Assembly (NCBI GenBank): GCA_032871835.1
Contig: CM065301.1
Coordinates: 12,222,413 to 12,286,412, forward strand
Origin: Dipteronia dyeriana
Lineage: Eukaryota; Streptophyta; Magnoliopsida; Sapindales; Sapindaceae
Reading direction: 5' to 3'
DNA length: 64,000 nt
In this document: positions 12,091 through 23,759 of the stretch, piece after piece
Layout of the letters: the number at the start of each line of letters is the position of its first letter
How positions within the stretch are numbered: the stretch's first letter is position 1
The notes under the pieces: generated by a model
The model's input: only the letters and a program-made list of their open reading frames with translations
What the model was told of the DNA's origin: nothing
Databases searched by the model: none
Made by a program: the position numbers and the translations under genes

Positions 12091-12280
12091 TTTAAATCAA
12101 ATCCAGGGGTATTTTTATAATTTACGGACATACACTAATTTTTTTTTAAAAAAGTGGCTATTAACAAATAAATTTTCGTATGTGGTTAAATCTTTTTTTT
12201 TTCATAATAGTTGTGGTTACTTTTGATTTTCTCTCTTGAATGGAGGAATTGATTTCTTTAATCAACTTGATTTTGTCTAG

Positions 12281-12376
12281 AATCTCACGGTCACGGTAGC
12301 TCTTCATATTGAAGAGAAACTGGTTGAGATACATGTCAAAATTAAAGAGAAAAGTAGAAAACTGGGTGAGGAGTGA
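12281..12376 (+). pseudogene. Possible last exon of a small host gene fragment
   Basis: After a TTTTGTCTAG acceptor-like site, 31 codons stay open to TGA at 12374-12376 and read as an ordinary mixed peptide (ALHIEEKLVEIHVKIKEKSR). The Harbinger element begins eight bases after the stop. No family is recognised. The piece may belong with the exon-like ATG at 10978. Confidence 0.3.
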
Positions 12377-12944
12377 GAACTAAGGGCTGTTTGTTTTTTT
12401 TATCTTAAATCTATTAGGACTTGATTTGTTTGTTTAAAAAAAAAACATATTAAAATAAGATTTAAGCGTTTGATTTTGTTATCTTATAACATCTTAAGAT
12501 TAATAATTTGACAATTTTATCCTTGTTACTTTTCCTTCTAGAAATCTAATAAATAGGAACACTTTTCAAATAACAATCCAAAAACACTTCTTAAAGATTA
12601 CTTATATTCAATAATTTTTTTTTAGGAAATAATTTAATTGTTTTTCTGTCATTTATAATAAAATGAACTTATAAATTATAAAGATAATATGAATTTTTTT
12701 TTAAATGATATAAAAAATATCTAATCATAAAAATTAAACATACTATGTGCACATTTATAAGAAGTACAAATTTAACATATATAAATTTGAGTAAATATTA
12801 ACTTTAAAATATTAATTGACCAACCATGAATACAAACGAAAATAATTTTTTTTTTCTCTTTCAGTAATAAACAAGAAAACTAATTATGTCTTTGAAAAGA
12901 GTTGATTGGCAATTTGTTCTCGAAGTTCTTGCATATATAAACAA

Positions 12945-14250
12945 CTATTCTGAAGCTCTAAAAGAATTATCTGAGTTTGGTGTTTGATTTTGGGTTGAAT
13001 TCTCCAACTGAACTTCTTCATCATCATATTGATCAAATAATTCATCATTAATTGATGTCTTTCGAAGAAAGTTGTGTACTGTAAAGTATGCTAACACTAT
13101 CTTTCTCTGGGTGTCGAATGAGTACAAAGGCATCCTTTTAAATATTGGAAAACGTACTTTTAACATACCAAAAACATGGTTAATACTATTCCTCAGTATT
13201 GAATGACATTGATTGAAAACCTCATCTTTAGTGTTAGCACGACCATCTTTACGAAAGTCATTTAACCAATAGCAGGTATTGCGATATGGTGCCATAAATC
13301 CTCTAGTATGTTTATACGATGCATCCACTAAATAATATTTATCTGAAAATAATGTCATTTCAATAAATAACAATAATAGAAAAAACTTCAATGAGGTATT
13401 ATAATAAATAATAAAAGATAGTAATAAATAATATACTGGGTGGTGGCATGGGAAAATTATGTCTTGAATCATGGATTGTTTCTCTCAAGAATCTTAAATC
13501 GTGTGATGATCCTTCCTATCTGACGACAACATACTTAAAGATCATATCAAAATCACAAATTGCCATGACATTTTGAAAACATTCCCTTTGCCCTCTACCC
13601 CTATATGGCACTTGTTTATCACTCCGAATGCATGTATGAATTAAAGTTCCATCAATTGCACCGACGACATACTATATAAAAAATAATATTGTTACCGTAT
13701 AGAATAACATAAGTATGAGATAAAGTAAGTGTATTAAAATAATAATAATATATATATACCCTAAAAACTTGTTTGAGTCGGCTATTTGAAATGCCACTCA
13801 ATTTATCATCAAATAAAGGAGAAATAATCATTTCTTTAGAAACTTCATCATGGCATCCAAAACCTGATGAAAGGATTTGTGAACCGTCTGACCCGAGTGT
13901 TGGAACCTATTTTTAACAAGCCTATTTCGAAGATTATGACTAATCGTCATAAAAAACATTGTCATTTTCTCCTCGACAATCAAATGTTTACTATTGACAA
14001 ACCATCCCATTTCTCGAAACATTTGACACAAAGAAACAACACAACTCTTCTCCATCCGCATTAGTTCATAACATACAGTGGATGAACATGCTAAAAGCTC
14101 TTGAAGAAAACGTGATTCTGAAAGTGATGATGTACTTACAGGTACCTTATTAGCAGTTAATAATACCGATAATTGTAGAATCAATCGTTTCTGTAATATG
14201 TCTTTAAGCTTCACATTCATATCATCGTCTTCACTTGATGATGATGACAT
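12945..14250 (-). pseudogene. Harbinger DDE transposase, broken
   Basis: The N-terminal part (14250-13828) reads as the transposase helix-turn-helix region, with SSTVCYELMRMEKSCVVSLC and QHSGQTVHKSFHQVLDAM. Next comes a small intron (about 13761-13674), then YVVGAIDGTLIHTC with the first catalytic Asp. A further intron-like segment (about 13439-13342) precedes KYYLVDASY with the second Asp, RGFMAPYRNTCYWL and SILRNSINHVFGMLKVRFPI. In the family the last block reads RNxIERxFG with the catalytic Glu; here that position is Asn (SINHVFG). An in-frame TAG also replaces the Trp codon before EGSSHDLRFL. It therefore cannot catalyse transposition. Confidence 0.88.
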
Positions 14251-14366
14251 AGAACTACTTGAGTAACCGGAAAGACTTTCTATAAAATTCTATTATTTAA
14301 AACAAAACAAAACAAATAAAGTCATTGATTACTTGACATCCACATCAACGTTTATATATTCATCAA

Positions 14367-14367
14367 T

Positions 14368-14402
<35 letters not shown>
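14367..14402. repeat. (TA)n microsatellite
   Basis: About 18 uninterrupted TA dinucleotides inside the Harbinger element, between its transposase and Myb-like genes. Confidence 0.95.
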
Positions 14403-14403
<1 letters not shown>

Positions 14404-14830
14404 CCTAAACTAGTTAAAATTAATCATCAAATTTATGTCTTCTACTTGCACTTGTACACATCATCATCATTAATATTATATGCTAAACATCATTTCACAT
14501 TTATATATTCTGATTTTAAAACCCATGATCATCATCAACATCTCATCACACAGGATACTTGACAAGTAATCAGTGATTATATAATATACCTCGTACAACT
14601 TATATTCTACACACATTACTGCTTTTATAATAACTAATTCAAAATAACTCGCATCAATTATAAAACAGAAACAAAATAATTCACTTGAGTAAATAAAAAT
14701 ACTAGTCTTATCATAACAGATATAGAGGCATTTGAGAATTCTCACATAGTCAATAATTGGACCACAACTCCCAAATCAAAACCACTATTCTTAAAACCTG
14801 CCATTGCATTAACAACACCATTCAACATTT
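14403..14830. other. Intergenic part of the Harbinger element
   Basis: AT-rich sequence with no domain. The open minus-strand frame at 14476-14745 encodes a low-complexity hydrophobic peptide and is not supported as a gene. Confidence 0.5.
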
Positions 14831-15740
14831 TTAAAACAAGTACATCAAGGTTTTTTTTGTTAAACTCCTAATCCATGCAATTCGTTCTTCATCACTTGGC
14901 ATGCCCATCCATAACACTCGATACTCCTTCCACTTACATAAAGCATTAGTTGCGACAAAATATATTGGATCCTCATATGATAGTAGCCTACATAAAGTTT
15001 CCATACAAACATCCATTGATGGTCCTCTATCTTTCTCCAAAAGCTCTATGATCTTACACACTTCTTCATGGGTTTGATCCAATTTCCTTCTCTTTTGTTT
15101 CCTCCCCTTTGGACGATCCACTCATTGGACTTATTTAAATTGGCATCCTCATTTTCCTCCATTTGTCTATCAAATTTTGTTGAATGTGTTGATACTGAAT
15201 AAATTGAAGATGAGGAGCCAATCTCAGGCGTCTCTTCCATACCGAAACTTAAATTCTCGATCCCATTCGCTAACACTCCATCAAATAATTGTTCTAACTC
15301 TTCACAATGTGGTAAAGGCTTATAGCGAAATTGTTTAGTATACGGATGATTCTGTTTTACAAAATAAACATCTAATTAGCTAAACATGTCAATAGATACC
15401 TTAAATAATTTAAAAGAAAGTTAAAGAATATTTGCCTTGAGGTATTCTTCCCATCTCTCATCTGGCCAATTAATAGTACGAGTCACTGAGTTGTAACATG
15501 TCCTGTAGTGTTTGTCAATTTATTCCACGTTTGATATTGCCTTTTCATATAGTCCCCCCATTTTTAAGTTGCTTTTGGTTTAGACATTTTCCGATCGTCT
15601 TTTCCAATCCTTCAACAATACGAGTCCAAGCAGAAGGTTTCAATGTTGCTCCAGATCTAAAACCACTATTTGCCTCATGAAGACAAAGATCAATAAAGTG
15701 TTTTCTTGGAAGAGCATCACTCCAATTCGTCCTACTAAAT
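14831..15740 (-). pseudogene. Harbinger-associated Myb/SANT-like DNA-binding protein, broken
   Basis: The minus strand reads a Myb/SANT-like domain: RTNWSDALPRKHFIDLCLHE, SAWTRIVEGLEKTIGK, KQLKNGG, then after a shift WEDYMKRQYQTWNKL (the W comes from a shifted codon) and NWPDERWEEYLKAN (15740-15420). After an intron-like gap come an acidic linker (15276-15046) and a C-terminal block ending PIYFVATNALCKWKEYRVLW and MPSDEERIAWIRSL (15121-14831). Such Myb-like partners bind the transposon ends and help the transposase. Frameshifts near 15565 and 15120 and a stop before the NWPDERW block disable it. Confidence 0.75.
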
Positions 15741-16637
15741 TAAGCCATTAATACCTAAATGTTGTTAACATGTTATTAGATGCATGTCATTTTATTCCCA
15801 ATTAATACGCATCACTCAATATATATCAATTTTTTTCTCTCTAAAAGTTTTACCCCTTTGGATACTAAAACCCCATCACAGTTACGAATAGTAAATTATT
15901 AGGGCATCAAAACATAGCAGGTCACAGATCTATAATCTATATACACCAAATTGAGAATCATTTCCAATACACAACAATCAGCCAGTAATATTGTACATAA
16001 CAAAAAAGATGAAATTGAGAGAGAAAAAGAATCAATTTGAACTGTTTTCCTTATTCAGATCCATGTCAACATTCAAGAATTACAAATAAAAAGATAAAAT
16101 AAATAAATAAATAAATAAATATATCAATAAAGAAAAAGCAATAAAGTTGAAAGTCAGATTTTTAAATTTTAAACAAATTTTCATCATAACTCTCAACCAC
16201 TCCAATGTATTCCAATCAGGATGAGCAATTCAATAATGAGGAAGGAGAGGAATTACCGGAGAGGGATTCGAAGAACAGTATTTCACAATCATTCAAAAAT
16301 TATTTATTTTGAACCAAAAGCAAGATCTGATCAAAGAAACAGAGCAAATTCACACATAAAAACCTATATAGAAATACAATCAAGCCCAAATATTTCCAAT
16401 ATGAGAATCAAAGAAAATAATCTTCAAATAAATCAAACCTGATCTACATATATGAATAAAAATCACCAAATCTGATAATTTTACACAAGCTCTGTCAAAC
16501 CAAAAAAAAATATCGAAAGTACAAATATACTGATTTTTCTCATAGGTGGATGGAAACTAGATTCCGACAAGCAATGGAAGATTTGACATTGCTTTGTATG
16601 TGGCCGTTGCTCTGCGAGAGGGTTTGATAGAAGCTTT
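15741..16637. other. 5' part of the Harbinger element, no gene seen
   Basis: AT-rich DNA, presumably the promoter side of the minus-strand Myb-like gene. A short (AAAT)n run lies at about 16098-16120. The open frames here are short and featureless. Confidence 0.5.
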
Positions 16638-16640
16638 TTA

Positions 16641-17591
16641 GGGGCCGTTTGGTATGGGGTAATCAAAATAATGTGATTCCTGGGAAAGTGAAACCCAGTA
16701 ATGTGATTACTGGGAAAGTTGTATGTATGTGTTTGGTCAAGTATGAGAATATTATATCGGATTCTTGGGAATATTAAGTAACAGTGTTTGGTTGTACATG
16801 GGAATTTGTTTTTTATTTTTTTATTAAAAACTAAAAAAAAATAAAAAATTAAAATTAAAATCGTTATATATACTTATAAAAATTACCCAGATCCATTTCT
16901 TATTTTTTTTTCCTTTCCTCTCTCTCTCTCTCTCTCTCTCTCCAGATCACCGTCGTGTTTGCCTCCATCCCGTCGTCTTCTTCAGCCAAGCTCGTCGTCG
17001 TCACCATCTTCTTCAGCCAAACCCGTTGTAGTCGTCTTCGAAGCCCACTACCGTCGTCGTCTTCGAAGCCCGCTGTCGTCGTCGTCGTCATCTTCGTCGT
17101 CGAGGATCGCCGCTGCCGTCGTCCTCATTGAAGCTCGCCGCCGACGTCCTCATCATCTGAAACCCAAGATTTTTCCTTTCTGCAATTTATTTTTTCCTTT
17201 TTGTGTTGGTGATGATGTTTGAGATGTTGATTTGATAATGGTTTAATACAAGATTATTTGTGAGTTATGATTGTGTTTTTGATTAGGGATTTTAGAAAGA
17301 AAATTGGAGAATTTTGGTATTATTGCTGAGAAGCAACTTGAAGAACAGAGAGCAAGATAATAAAATAAAAATATTTTTTTCTAATAATGGTGGGTCCCAC
17401 TGTGGGAATCAGATGGAGGTAATCTGAAACCCACCTATTTTGATGGGAATCACATTACCCCTCTGAAGGGTAATATGATTCCCATGAGATTCACTTTCCC
17501 GGGAAACAAAAATCTCAAACCTGCTACCAAATATAGGAATGCTTTGAGATTCCCATTCCCATGTAAAGATGCCACCATACCAAACTGCCCC
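16641..17591. mobile_element. Harbinger/Tourist-type MITE nested in the Harbinger element
   Basis: Termini GGGGCCGTTTGGTATGG and CCATACCAAACTGCCCC are inverted repeats with one mismatch. A perfect TTA duplication flanks them (16638-16640, 17592-17594). The sequence near both ends is rich in GGGAATC/GATTCCC words that form nested hairpins (about 17395-17490). The interior has a (CT)n run at about 16919-16941 and a CGTCGT-rich tract (16960-17150) whose open frames are only Ser/Pro/Arg repeats. Confidence 0.9.
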
Positions 17592-17848
17592 TTAGATAGA
17601 ACCATAGAAATGTGATTTTTAGGGTTTTATTTTGTTTGGATAATATCGTAAATCTATGAGTTGTTAGAGAGTATTTATGGAAATACATCCGGAGACTTTA
17701 ATCTAGTGATTTTTAAAGAAGGTAAAAGCTAAAGACATATAAATCTTAAAATAAGATTTAAGTTAAAAAAACAAAAAAAAACAAAATATCTAATATTAAG
17801 TTAAAAGAGGTAATAAGACTTATTTTAGAAAAAACAAACAATCCCTAA

Positions 17849-18257
17849 GTGTCAAAAAACCTAGAAGATTAAGTGTGAATGAAAATAAAATCAAATAGAA
17901 GTTTTTATGGATTAGAACGATGTCGTTTAGATCAGTTATGTGAAAAGAAAAGAAAAGAAAAGAAAAGGCAAAACAGACCTTGCCTCGCCTCTACAGTGGT
18001 CTGCCACTTGTCTCTGGAACTCCAACGAGGTTTGCAAATAGACATCCATCGATGGATGTCTGTTCAATGGATCTCCAATATTGATGGCTTCATCAATATA
18101 GGTTTGAATTTTTTATTTATTTTTCAAATTTTGAAAATTCATTAAGGTCTTTTTTTTGTTCAAAAAGTGGAAAATTGGACAAAAAACAAAAATACTTTTA
18201 AGATTTGATAAACTTATTATAATTTCTTATATTTATATGTCTATTTTTGAAGAGAAC
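17849..18257. other. Spacer between the Harbinger and gypsy elements
   Basis: No gene is recognised. It contains ACGATGTCGTTTAG at about 17919 and a short inverted repeat around ACATCCATCGATGGATGT (about 18042). The open frame at 17879-18145 has no domain. The final AGAAC (18253-18257) is the left target duplication of the gypsy element. Confidence 0.5.
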
Positions 18258-18717
18258 TGATAGGTCCCAATCAAAGCTATAAAAATTGTTTAGTGACGAA
18301 AGTCTTCTACTTAGGATGAGAATTGACCATAAGAATTTTAATCGGAATAAACTTGCTTTATTAATAACTATAAAAGAGTTTTAATACAAAAACAAATTAA
18401 CAACTGTTTCTACTTCTAAGATCACGTCTCTAAGAAATAGGACACTAACAACTAGTGGCAACAAGGCAACCGAAAACTATTCAAAATTATATAATAATTG
18501 ACATTAAATAATAACTACTTGACCTATAATTAAGCAAACAAGATTGTGGGCATGGTCAACAGCTTCGACCAAGTTTTTGGCAAACAAGAATCTTCTTTGC
18601 ATGGTTCATGCAATGTGTAATGTATTTACATGAAGTGCATGTTCTCTGCATGACAACTCTTAGTCAAAATACTTTGGGTTCTTCATGGGCACTATTTGGA
18701 ATATTCTTGGCTTATCA
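18258..18717 (-). repeat. 3' LTR of gypsy element 1 (left end)
   Basis: 460 bp, reading TGATAAGC...GGGACCTATCA on the minus strand. It is collinear with 24771-25319 apart from small indels and a 113-bp duplication present only in the other copy. Confidence 0.93.
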
Positions 18718-18733
18718 ATACCCCCTCATTTGG
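18718..18733 (-). other. Polypurine tract of gypsy element 1
   Basis: CCAAATGAGGGGGTAT on the minus strand directly precedes the 3' LTR, as expected for the plus-strand primer. Confidence 0.8.
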
Positions 18734-18775
18734 CTGGAACCTTGTCCTCAGGGTTCATATTTACAAACTTGTCTT

Positions 18776-19392
18776 TCACTTCCTAAGTGTTTTCCCACAT
18801 ATCACATCTACTGAAAGTCTTTTCCATTTGATCAAGCTTTCTTCGACAATTTTGATCCCTTTTTTGACCCAACGAGTGTCTAATATTGCCTCTGGTTCCA
18901 TAATCAAATCACCATCTTCAACCATTGGAGGTAGCTTAGTACTAGCAGGAATTGCTTCACGCAATTTCTTATTTAGAAGGGACACAAGGAAGACCGGGTG
19001 AATTCGAGAACTGTGTGGAAGCTTGAGCTTGTAGGCTGCATTTCTAACATTTTCTTCAATATAATATGGCCCATAGAACCTGCTTGCAAGCTTTTGATAG
19101 GCTCTTTTAAACACAGATTGCTGATGATAGTGATGAAGCTTCAAAAATACAAAGTCTTCTACTTGGTATTCAATGTCTCGACATTTGGAATCTGCTTGCT
19201 GTTTCATTCGATTCTTCACCCCATGTAAATTTCTCTTAATCTACCGTAGCAAGGCATCTCGAGAAGCTAAGCTTTGGTTGACTTCATTTACTGGACAACT
19301 GCCTTAATGGTATTGTGGAATTATTAGTGGGGGCTTTTAATATAGAGCTTGGAAGGGAGACATTCTTGTAGATGCATGATAGGTAGTATTGT
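18776..19392 (-). pseudogene. gypsy 1 integrase C-terminus and chromodomain-like tail
   Basis: Read on the minus strand after the hAT insertion, this has YHASTRMSPFQALY (after a junction with the part before it), then stops. It continues with QADSKCRDIEYQVEDFVFLK, RFYGPYYIEENV (the GPY/F module) and the tail EAILDTRWVKKG..EESLIKWKRLS, resembling the chromodomain end of chromoviruses (consensus LVKWKGL). In intact elements this tail guides integration to particular chromatin. The frame is shifted and stopped several times. Confidence 0.85.
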
Positions 19393-19400
19393 ACCAAAAC

Positions 19401-21066
19401 TAGGGGTGTGCATTAAGTTATGAATCGAACAAAAAAAAGGGTATTCGGATTAAAAATTGAAAATCGAATTGATTTTTGGTTCAAACCCATTTGATTTTCT
19501 TAAAACCGATTTGAACCGAATAAACCGAGTATATAAGTAAAAAAAAACCCTAATATTTTCTTCTCTACTCTCCACTTACACGACTAGCAGCCGAGTTCAA
19601 CTTCAACTCTCTGGACTCTGATAATTTCAACTTTCCTTCTCAACACGTTCGAACTGCTTATCTTAAGTTCTCAACTCTGTTCCTCACTTCCTCAACATCT
19701 GATCTGCTTCTACAACTACAAGGTTTGTCACTTTCTCTTCTTCTTCTTCTTCTTCTTCTTCTTCTTCTTCTTCTTCTTCTTCTTCTTCTTCTATTTTTCT
19801 TCTTATCTTTTTTTTTGTTTCACTGCTCATCTTCATTGCCATTCGCCAACCTTTCAGCTTCTGCTCATCTGATTTACACTTATTCAACTCTCCGATCTTC
19901 TTGAACAAGACAAAGGTAAATTTTGATTTAGTTAGTTTACTCTTCTTAAACTCATCCTAAACTGATTTGTTGATTTATTAGTGTTTGACTGTTTGTGGGT
20001 TAACCAAGCTTGATTTGTTAGTGTTTGTGGTTTAAAAAATCCCTTATATGTCTTGTATTTGTGCTTTTCAATCTTTGTCTTGTTGTATTCTAGTATACAC
20101 AAAACTCTAGCTTTCGATCTGTCTAATCATGAACTCAGATGGGTTGAATTCGATCTGATTTCTACAATTGATTTAAACTTTCTGTTTTTCAATTCGTGGG
20201 TTAACAACTGTTGCCGCTAGTTATGGGTTTTGTTCCTTTGGTTTTTGCTTCAATAATATTACAGCCTTTCAAAAAAAAAAACAAAGCTTGATTTAGACTT
20301 TCTATTTTGGGGTTAATATATGCGAATTTTGACATATGAGAATTGATGTATGAGAATTTTGGTTACTTGTATTCTCTGGATTTTATAGAACTACCAATTA
20401 GTTGTCCCTTCAGGCTCACTAGAGGTACCATACAAATTTTGGTTTGTTGTTCATGCGATATCAATATGATTAGTTCTTTTTTTTTTTTTGAATTTTCTAT
20501 TAGTTGGTGCATGTTCTTGGAATGCATTTTTTTCTTATGGATTGTGGAATGTGGTGTGGAAACAAAAATTGAAATGTTATTTTAGTTGACTACTCGACTA
20601 CTCGACTAATTGTAATTTTAATTTGGAGTTGGATTATTTATTTTTGGGGAGATATTATTATGTAATGTATTATTATTAACTGTATTTTGAACTATTATTT
20701 TGGAGTTTGGAATTAATTTATTATTAACTTATTATTATGTAATATGATTTTAATTGATATAATTTTATTTTTTAAAAATTAGGTTTGATTTGGGTTTTTT
20801 TTTTTTGCTATTCAAATGGCCAAATTAAGTATCAAGCAGCCAATTAATGTTAAAAACAGGTTGAAAATGCCCATTAAGTTAGCCGGCCCATTAGGCCCAA
20901 AACCTAATTGAATTGAATCGAATCGAATCGATCAAATTCAGTTCAATCCAACTCGATTAATATTCTTATTAGGTTCAAACCGGTTCAATTTTGGATGAAT
21001 CGAAATTTTTTAGGTTCAATTCGATTTTACCTAAAATCGAATCGAATCAAACTGTGTCCACCCCTA
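19401..21066. mobile_element. Non-autonomous hAT element, 1.67 kb, nested in gypsy 1 integrase
   Basis: It begins TAGGGGTGTGC and ends with the inverted match GTCCACCCCTA. An exact 8-bp duplication ACCAAAAC flanks it (19393-19400, 21067-21074); 8-bp duplications and TAGGGGTG ends are hAT hallmarks. Subterminal regions are rich in ATCGAAC/GAATCGAATCG words. No transposase remains. Removing it rejoins the gypsy integrase codons for VEFW and YNTTYH in frame. Confidence 0.93.
19735..19792. repeat. (TTC)n microsatellite
   Basis: About 19 TTC triplets inside the hAT MITE. The minus-strand open frame across it (19684-19908) is only a poly-glutamate artefact. Confidence 0.95.
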
Positions 21067-21074
21067 ACCAAAAC

Positions 21075-23312
21075 TCAACCGATGGAAGGAAAAAATGCCA
21101 CTTACGGGGCTGTTGGTAAGTAAAACACATAATATATTGTTCAATACAATGATTGACTACTTCCGTTTGACCATCTGTTTGTGGATGGTAGGAGGAGCTC
21201 ATCTTCAACTGTATGCCCGACATTTTGAAGAACTCTTGCCAAAAATGACTGATGAACATCGGGTCTCGATCACTTATGATGGATCGAGGCATGCCATGAA
21301 GCTTTACCACTCCTTCAATTATTTTTTTAGCCACCAATTTTTTTTGTATACTGATGGGAGAGAGCTAAAAAATATGCTGATTTGTTCAACCTGTCAACCA
21401 CGAAAAAAAATGAATTTTTACCATTTGAAGGTAGAAGGCCTTCGATGAAGTCCATAGTGACATCATCCTATATTTGACAAGGAATTGAAAGTGGTTGTAG
21501 AAGTCCGCAAGTGACAAAGTCTCATTTTTAGTTTGTTGGCACACTTCACAAGAGGTAACATAATTCTTTACTGCTTGGTGCATGGATGACCAATAAAATT
21601 GTTGTGCTAGTCTCTTGTAGGTTCTCAATACACCTGAATGCCCACCAATTAGAGAATCATGGAATTCTTGCAAGAGTTGTTGGATGATGTTGGAATGAAG
21701 AGGCATTACCACTCGGTTTTTGTAACAAACCAATCCATTACGCCATCTGTAGGAAACACCTGGGTTTTCAGTTGTTTGTTTGCTAATTTTTTTCATGTAA
21801 GGATTGTCACCAACTTTGGCTTTGATTGTATCCCATAATTGAGTTTGAGACACAAACAAGGCATCAAGACTAGGATTACTCGCCACCCGTGATAATGCAT
21901 CAGCTGAATTGTTCTCTCGACTCGACTTATATTTGATCTCATAATCATTGCCAAGCAGTTTAGTCACCCATTTTTGTTGCTCGGGTGTTACTGTACGTTG
22001 CTCCAACAAGTATTTGTGGCTACGTTGATCAGTTTGGATGTAAAATTTTTGGCCCAGCAAATATGGTCTCCATGTCTGAATTGCGTGAATGATTGCTAGC
22101 ATTTCTTTTGCATAAATGGACCACGAGCATTTGGTGGTACCCAATGACCAACTCATGAACGTAATAGGCCTTCATTGTTGAGTCAGAATTGCACATATGC
22201 TATCCCTTAAATCATCTAATTCAATGATAAATGGTTCATTGAAATTTGACATTGCAAGTGTTGGTGTAGTAGTCGTGGCCTTTTTGAGTTCTTGGAAAGC
22301 ATTTTCGACTTCATCTGGCCATCCAAAATGTCCCCTTTTTAGAAGGTTGGTGAGAGGACGTGCTATGATGCCATAATTGCGAACAATTTTTTGGTTATAA
22401 CCTATAAGTTCTAAAAATCCATGCAACTCAGAGACATTAGTAGGCATAAGCCAATTCAACATAGTTTTAATGTTTTTTTATCCACTTTAACTCCCTGATG
22501 AGTTACAATATGCTCTAAGTATTCCAATTCTTATAGACCGAAGGCACAATTGTTGACTTTGATAAAAAAATGATGTTGCCTTAATATTTCAAAAGCTATT
22601 TGAACATGTTCAAGATGCATGGTCCAATTGGGGCAATAAATTAAAATGTCATCAAAGAAAACTAGTATAAATTTACGGAGGTAAAAGCGAAATATTGAAT
22701 TCATAATTGCTTGAAAGGTATATAGAGCATTACAAAGACCAAAGGGAATAACTAAGTATTCATAATGACCATTATGAATACAAAATGCAATTTTATGAAT
22801 ATCTGTAGGGTGCACTCGTACCTGGTGGTATCCCGCCCGTAAGTCAAGTTTGGTGAAATAGGTAGCTCTATGGACCTCATCAAGTATGTCATAAACTGTA
22901 GGAATTGGAAATCTATCTTTGATGGTTACAACATTAAGTGCTCTATAGTTAGTGCAAAAACGTCATGAACCATCTTTTTTTATCAATACAACAGGAGATG
23001 AAAAAAAACTAGTGCTAGATCTTATAAGCCCCAATTTTAACATGTCATGAACTTGTTTTTCAATTTTCTATTTTTACAAATAGGCATACCTGTATGGTCT
23101 CACATTAATGGGCTCGGTTCCTTCTTTCAAATTGATGTGATGATATACTTCTCTTGTAGGAAAGAGGTGTGTCGGCTCTTGGAACAAGTCTTCAAATTTC
23201 TCCAATAATTGTTTCATCTCAGGATTGACATCATGTGATGTCGGGTCGGCTGTGGATTGAAGAAAAATAGCAAACATGGAACTCCCCTACCTTATATCTT
23301 TAGAAATAGCTT
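21075..23312 (-). pseudogene. gypsy 1 reverse transcriptase, RNase H and integrase core, broken
   Basis: From high to low coordinates: reverse transcriptase around 23277-22531 with KIAFCIHNGHYEYLVIPFGL and FFDDILIY in place of the usual YFDDILIY. Next is the connection and RNase H (22462-22000, ending RENNSADALSR). The integrase zinc-binding module (about 21650-21530) reads HSGVLRTYKRLAQQFYWSSM with CEVCQQTK, and the core (21337-21075) has SDRDPMFISHFW and SYHPQTDGQTE. Stops and shifts separate the blocks. The catalytic motifs are mostly legible, so decay followed normal function. Confidence 0.9.
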
Positions 23313-23759
23313 TCATTGATGCGGATTGAATTGATTGTGTATCAACCCCTTCCAGTTTTTGAGTTTGGTTGCTCCTTCTTTTGTTAATTGCTTCCAATTA
23401 CATACAACCGTTCCTAATTGCTCTAACCAATGGACACTTAAGACCATATCCATCCCAGTTAAAGGTAAAGCATATAGAGTGAGGATAAAAGGAATGCCTT
23501 GGAGTAGAACTTGGACGTTTTCGAATCTTCCTTGGCATTGTAGTGGCCTTCCATTTGCCACCTTGAAATTGAACGGTTCGGTTGGGACTATTGGTAATTG
23601 CAACATATTGGCCACCCTTTCACTAATAAAATTATGAGTAGACTCGTTATCGATTAGAACAACCACCTCATAGGGTCCGATCTTTTCCATTACCCGTATT
23701 GTTTTATAGGCTGCCGATCCTAAGAGTGCATGAAGTGATATCTCGAGTTGTGATTCCAT
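23313..23759 (-). pseudogene. gypsy 1 aspartic protease, catalytic triad altered
   Basis: The block reads YEVVVLIDNESTHNFISERV. The family pattern is D-S-G-S-T-H-N-F-I. Here D-S-G has become D-N-E, while the rest of the fold (LPLTGMDMVLSVHWLEQLG) is preserved. The active-site loop would not work. Confidence 0.85.

Larger units (their letters stand above)
11288..12222. mobile_element. Non-autonomous TIR element, Mutator-like, about 0.93 kb
   Basis: The ends form a long imperfect inverted repeat of about 75 bp. The left arm (about 11288-11363) contains ACATACGAAAATTTATTTGT, and the right arm (12148-12220) carries its reverse complement. Outermost bases read ATAACCACAA and its counterpart TTGTGGTTAC. 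The interior has no transposase. It holds a C/T-rich tract, a GC-rich part with CCGGCGAACCGTCGCCGG words, and a TTTCAAGTTTCAA array. I could not confirm a 9-bp target duplication, so the superfamily rests on TIR length. Confidence 0.75.
12384..17845 (-). mobile_element. PIF/Harbinger DNA transposon, inactive, 5.46 kb
   Basis: The element starts GGGCTGTTTGTTTTTT and ends with the inverted match AAAAACAAACAATCCC. It is flanked by a perfect TAA duplication (12381-12383, 17846-17848), the hallmark of this superfamily. It carries the two usual genes on the minus strand: a Myb/SANT-like protein (about 14831-15740) and a DDE transposase (12945-14250). Both are broken. A second MITE has inserted near its right end (16641-17591). 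The element lies in intron 3 of the decayed HPt paralogue. Confidence 0.93.

Noticed and set aside
16900..17222. Open frames on both strands rich in Ser, Arg and Val
   Set aside because: They result from CGTCGT and CTCT repeats within the nested MITE.
19684..19908. Minus-strand protein with a poly-glutamate run
   Set aside because: It is the translation of a (TTC)n microsatellite in a hAT MITE.
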